Positions 41,426-44,226 of a stretch of 44,226 bases of DNA are shown here, one piece after another (position 1 is the stretch's first letter; each line of letters starts with the position of its first letter). The position numbers were made by a program, and so were the translations under genes. The DNA is from CAVEFW01 sp964579575 (lineage in GTDB: Bacteria; Actinomycetota; Coriobacteriia; Coriobacteriales; Eggerthellaceae): the NCBI GenBank assembly GCA_964579575.1, contig CAZOGL010000011.1:1-44226 (forward strand). Reading direction: 5' to 3'. Below the pieces are notes generated by a model. That model did not search any database. It worked only from the letters and a program-made list of their open reading frames with translations, and was not told the DNA's origin.

Positions 41426-44041
41426 ATGGAAAACAAGCTGGAAAAACCTGTCACTCGACGGCGATGGTTCATCCCCGCGTTGGTCATCGTCTTGATTGCT
41501 GCGCTGTGCACCTCAGGAGCGATGCTCGATCGCTACGTCTTTGATCAGTTGCATCAGGAGTCCGTCTCCCAGCTTGAGGAGTTGAGCCAACAACTCTTTG
41601 AAAAGTTGGAGGTTCAAATTGACAACCAATGGGACTACCTAGAAAACATGAGAGCTTCGCTTGCGGAGAAAGACGACATGACGCGGACTGAGCTTGCGGA
41701 GACGATTGCGCATTGCGAAAAGGATCTTGGTCCCAACGGAAAACAACTCTATTTCCGTGTAATCGATGAGGACGGCTATTACTACACGAATGCCGGCAGA
41801 CAGGGGCTTTGGTCGGGGATCGACCGGTTGAGCGGGGCGGAGCGGCAATGCTTCACGCTTGCCGACTGGTTGGATAATGAAAGCTATATGGTGTTCGCCC
41901 TCAAGGTGACGGAGACGATGGAGGTGGACGGTCACAGGATAACGTATCTGGTTTTGCTGCGCTCCATGACCGATATGCAGCCGTATTTCCGCTCCAGCGC
42001 TTTCGGAAACCAAAACATGACCTATATCATCAGCTACGACGGTTTCGTCTTGGCGTCGGATGGCGATTTGCCGGGAATCAACTTCGAAGGAAATAACGTT
42101 TTCTATCGCATGGAGGAGCAGACCTATCCCCACATGGGCAGCTTTGATGCCGTGTTGGAAAAGGGCAACCCGTCCGGTACGGTTTGCACCGACGTGATCA
42201 TCGGAGGGGAGAAATATTATCTGGTCTACGATCGCTTGCCGGACTATGACTGGGCGATGCTTTTGCTGATGTCAGCCGATGACGTGGCTGTCAGTGCGAC
42301 CGAGATGGTCCACTCGATGTTGCGGGTGTTCTTGTTGCTCGCCTGCGTGCTCGGAGTGTCGGCGTTGTTAATCTTTGGCTTCATCATGCGTATTCAAAGG
42401 GATAAAAGGCTGATGGAAGTCAAGGTGCAAAGCGAGAAGGTGCTTCAAGAGGCGAACAGGGAGCTCCAAAACTTGCAGGACGAAACGGATAAGGCACGCC
42501 TCGTCGCTGAAAAGGCAACCTTGGCGAAGAGTCAGTTCCTTGCCAACATGTCCCACGATATTCGCACGCCGATGAACGCCATCATGGGCGTGACACACCT
42601 GATGGAGCACGAGACAGAGAATCCCGAGCGGTTGCGCTACCACATCAGGAAGCTCCAGACTTCCGGCAGGCATATGCTGAGCCTGATCAACGACATTTTG
42701 GATATGAGTAAGATCGAGACAGGTGAGGTGCAACTCATTCGCGAGCCGATCAAGATGGCGGAGCAGGTGGGGCAAATCGAGAGCATTATCCGCCCCCAGA
42801 GCAACGAAAAGGGGCAGGTGTTCACGATCCGCGTTCATGAGGTGACGCACGAATATCTGTTCGGTGACAGTATCCGCATCCGCCAGATATTCCTGAACCT
42901 GTTGACAAACGCGGTGAAGTACACGCCGAGCGGCGGCTCAATCCTTTTCGAGATCAGAGAGTTGCCCTGCGAGAAACCGAATCACGCCACGTTGCTTACT
43001 TCGGTCATCGACAATGGGCACGGTATGTCGGCAGAGTTTTTGACGCGTATTTTCGAGCCTTTTACCCGCGAAACGAGCACTCTTACCAACAAGATACAGG
43101 GCACAGGACTTGGTATGAGCATCACCAAGAGTCTTGTGGATTTGATGGGTGGAACCATCACGGTGGAGAGTGAGGTGGAGAAGGGCAGTCGCTTCGATGT
43201 GACGCTGACGCTCCCTATCGATGTGGAAGCGATGAGCGTATCTAGCATCCGAAGCGTGTTGTTGGTCTCCGATGATGAGATGTTGGTGACGAATGTGAAA
43301 GCCTCCCTGCGTGAGATCTCCGTGGCGCTGCGCGTTGTCGCCACGTCGGAGGAGGCGGCCGCGTTGTTGCGCGAGGAGCCGATCGACGCAATTCTTTTGT
43401 CCGGCTATCTCGTCAAAGGGGAGTTGACAGACACGGTGCGCAACCTGCGTTCTGCAGCTCGCGACGCGGTATTGGTCTTCTGCTGTGACTATGCGCACAG
43501 GGCGAGCGTGCGTGACATGCTGATCGACAGCGGTGTGAACGGATTGATTGCGCGCCCGTTCTTCTTTGAGAATCTGATGCTTGCGGTTGACCATTCGCGC
43601 GAAAAGGGAGCGAATGGCGAGCGGGAGGGGCATCTTTCCCCGTTGGACGGCAAGCGCTTCCTTTGCGCCGAGGACAACGCGCTCAATGCCGAGATCCTTG
43701 ATGCGATGCTTGCCTTACATGGCGCTTCCTGCACGATCTATCCGGATGGTGCTGAGCTTGTGAAGGCTTTCGCCTCGGTGAGGCCGGGAGATTACGATGC
43801 GATCTTGATGGATATGCAGATGCCGAACATGAACGGTGTGGAGGCGACCCGCGTTCTCCGCAGCGGCGGAAATCCGCTTGGTAAAACGATTCCCATCATT
43901 GCCATGACCGCTAACGCTTTCACCTCGGATGTGGAGGAGTGCCTTGATGCGGGCATGGACGCGCACCTTGCAAAGCCTCTTGATCTTTCCGCACTTGAGC
44001 GTACCTTGCAAGAGCTTTTGAACGAGAATGATGCGAGGTAG
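41426..44041 (+). CDS. Hybrid histidine kinase with extracytoplasmic Cache-like sensor and two receivers
   Basis: 871 aa; ATG 41426 with TAAGG upstream. Membrane helices at about 15-33 and 297-320 bracket a large extracellular sensor with Cache/PAS-like signature (YFRVIDEDGYYYTNAGRQG; ISYDGFVLAS). A coiled coil leads to HisKA with His377 (MSHDIRTPMN), HATPase (NLLTNAVKYTP, DNGHGMS, GTGLGMSITKS), a degenerate receiver and a complete one. In the first receiver the phospho-acceptor position is Ser659 (DAILLSGYL). The second receiver has Asp796 (ILMDMQMP). Complete relay kinase; the lipoprotein upstream may be its ligand-binding partner and the Hpt at 34101 its phosphate acceptor. Confidence 0.92.
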   Translation: MENKLEKPVTRRRWFIPALVIVLIAALCTSGAMLDRYVFDQLHQESVSQLEELSQQLFEKLEVQIDNQWDYLENMRASLAEKDDMTRTELAETIAHCEKDLGPNGKQLYFRVIDEDGYYYTNAGRQGLWSGIDRLSGAERQCFTLADWLDNESYMVFALKVTETMEVDGHRITYLVLLRSMTDMQPYFRSSAFGNQNMTYIISYDGFVLASDGDLPGINFEGNNVFYRMEEQTYPHMGSFDAVLEKGNPSGTVCTDVIIGGEKYYLVYDRLPDYDWAMLLLMSADDVAVSATEMVHSMLRVFLLLACVLGVSALLIFGFIMRIQRDKRLMEVKVQSEKVLQEANRELQNLQDETDKARLVAEKATLAKSQFLANMSHDIRTPMNAIMGVTHLMEHETENPERLRYHIRKLQTSGRHMLSLINDILDMSKIETGEVQLIREPIKMAEQVGQIESIIRPQSNEKGQVFTIRVHEVTHEYLFGDSIRIRQIFLNLLTNAVKYTPSGGSILFEIRELPCEKPNHATLLTSVIDNGHGMSAEFLTRIFEPFTRETSTLTNKIQGTGLGMSITKSLVDLMGGTITVESEVEKGSRFDVTLTLPIDVEAMSVSSIRSVLLVSDDEMLVTNVKASLREISVALRVVATSEEAAALLREEPIDAILLSGYLVKGELTDTVRNLRSAARDAVLVFCCDYAHRASVRDMLIDSGVNGLIARPFFFENLMLAVDHSREKGANGEREGHLSPLDGKRFLCAEDNALNAEILDAMLALHGASCTIYPDGAELVKAFASVRPGDYDAILMDMQMPNMNGVEATRVLRSGGNPLGKTIPIIAMTANAFTSDVEECLDAGMDAHLAKPLDLSALERTLQELLNENDAR

Positions 44042-44226
44042 GGGGAGGTTTACGCGTTAGGCAGGGCAGGTGGGCTCGTGAAGGGTGGCGGACCTGGGGA
44101 CGCCAGGGGGCCCGGGACGTGCGACGGGCTTGAGGATGCCAGTGAGCCCGGGACGTGCGACGGGCTTGTGAAGGACGTCGACAGGTGGGCTTGCCCGGGG
44201 TGCTAGACGCGCTATAGGGGCGACGG
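44042..44226. repeat. Repetitive GC-rich 3' region with two hairpin units
   Basis: GCCCGGGACGTGCGACGGGC plus TTG is repeated exactly at 44110-44132 and 44146-44168 (period 36). Each unit can fold by GCCCG/CGGGC pairing. No U-run, so not classical terminators. No coding feature is seen up to the window edge. Confidence 0.7.

Noticed and set aside
1..44226. tRNA or rRNA genes, insertion sequences, integrases, prophage genes
   Set aside because: None seen on either strand by eye: no cloverleaf with CCA-type ends, no transposase or integrase motifs.

Overview
The window looks like a draft scaffold from a high-GC gut-type actinobacterium, most likely class Coriobacteriia. This placement rests on overall gene style: giant GLUG/dockerin surface proteins, an alpha-galactosidase, a TPM-domain protein and c-di-GMP signalling hybrids. 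No rRNA or marker gene is present to prove it. Two runs of exactly 100 N (13741-13840 and 33218-33317) are scaffold gaps.

Layout. (1) 0-17.9 kb: three consecutive plus-strand genes for very large secreted proteins (1148, about 3150 and about 1530 aa). All are built from GLUG-type repeats and end in a dockerin-like module; the middle one carries a complete subtilisin (S8) catalytic domain. The third is split by an N gap whose two flanks are the same 55 bases, so the gene is probably intact. (2) 18-27.4 kb: a small membrane protein, a PGPGW-like membrane protein, a polysaccharide flippase, a convergent GH36 alpha-galactosidase, a zinc-ribbon membrane protein paired with a TPM-domain protein, and a convergent 2-hydroxyacid dehydrogenase. 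(3) 27.4-34 kb: a visibly AT-richer accessory stretch. It holds a HepT/MntA toxin-antitoxin pair whose antitoxin carries an N-terminal ribbon-helix-helix-like segment and has a perfect palindrome in its promoter, a LysR regulator divergent from an NhaC-type antiporter, an ATPase/DUF234 gene behind a consensus promoter and a row of palindromes, a PIN-toxin remnant, a 66-bp tandem repeat at the second gap, and a DUF4418-like membrane protein. (4) 34.1-44.0 kb: a co-directional signalling cluster of Hpt protein, 7TM hybrid histidine kinase, GGDEF diguanylate cyclase, REC-HD-GYP phosphodiesterase, solute-binding lipoprotein with a 5'-nucleotidase-C-like tail, and a second hybrid kinase with an extracytoplasmic sensor domain. 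Together these could couple ligand binding outside the cell to phosphorelay and c-di-GMP turnover.

The most unusual signal is not a gene. Many coding regions have short degenerate direct repeats exactly at their start or stop codons. Examples are the ribosome-binding region of the 34731 kinase, amplified into an array of about 13-bp units, and stop codons lying inside 14- or 18-bp tandem duplications at 26405, 33921 and 41366. A related oddity is the HD-GYP gene, which ends at a TAG followed by 37 further in-frame sense codons of matching composition.
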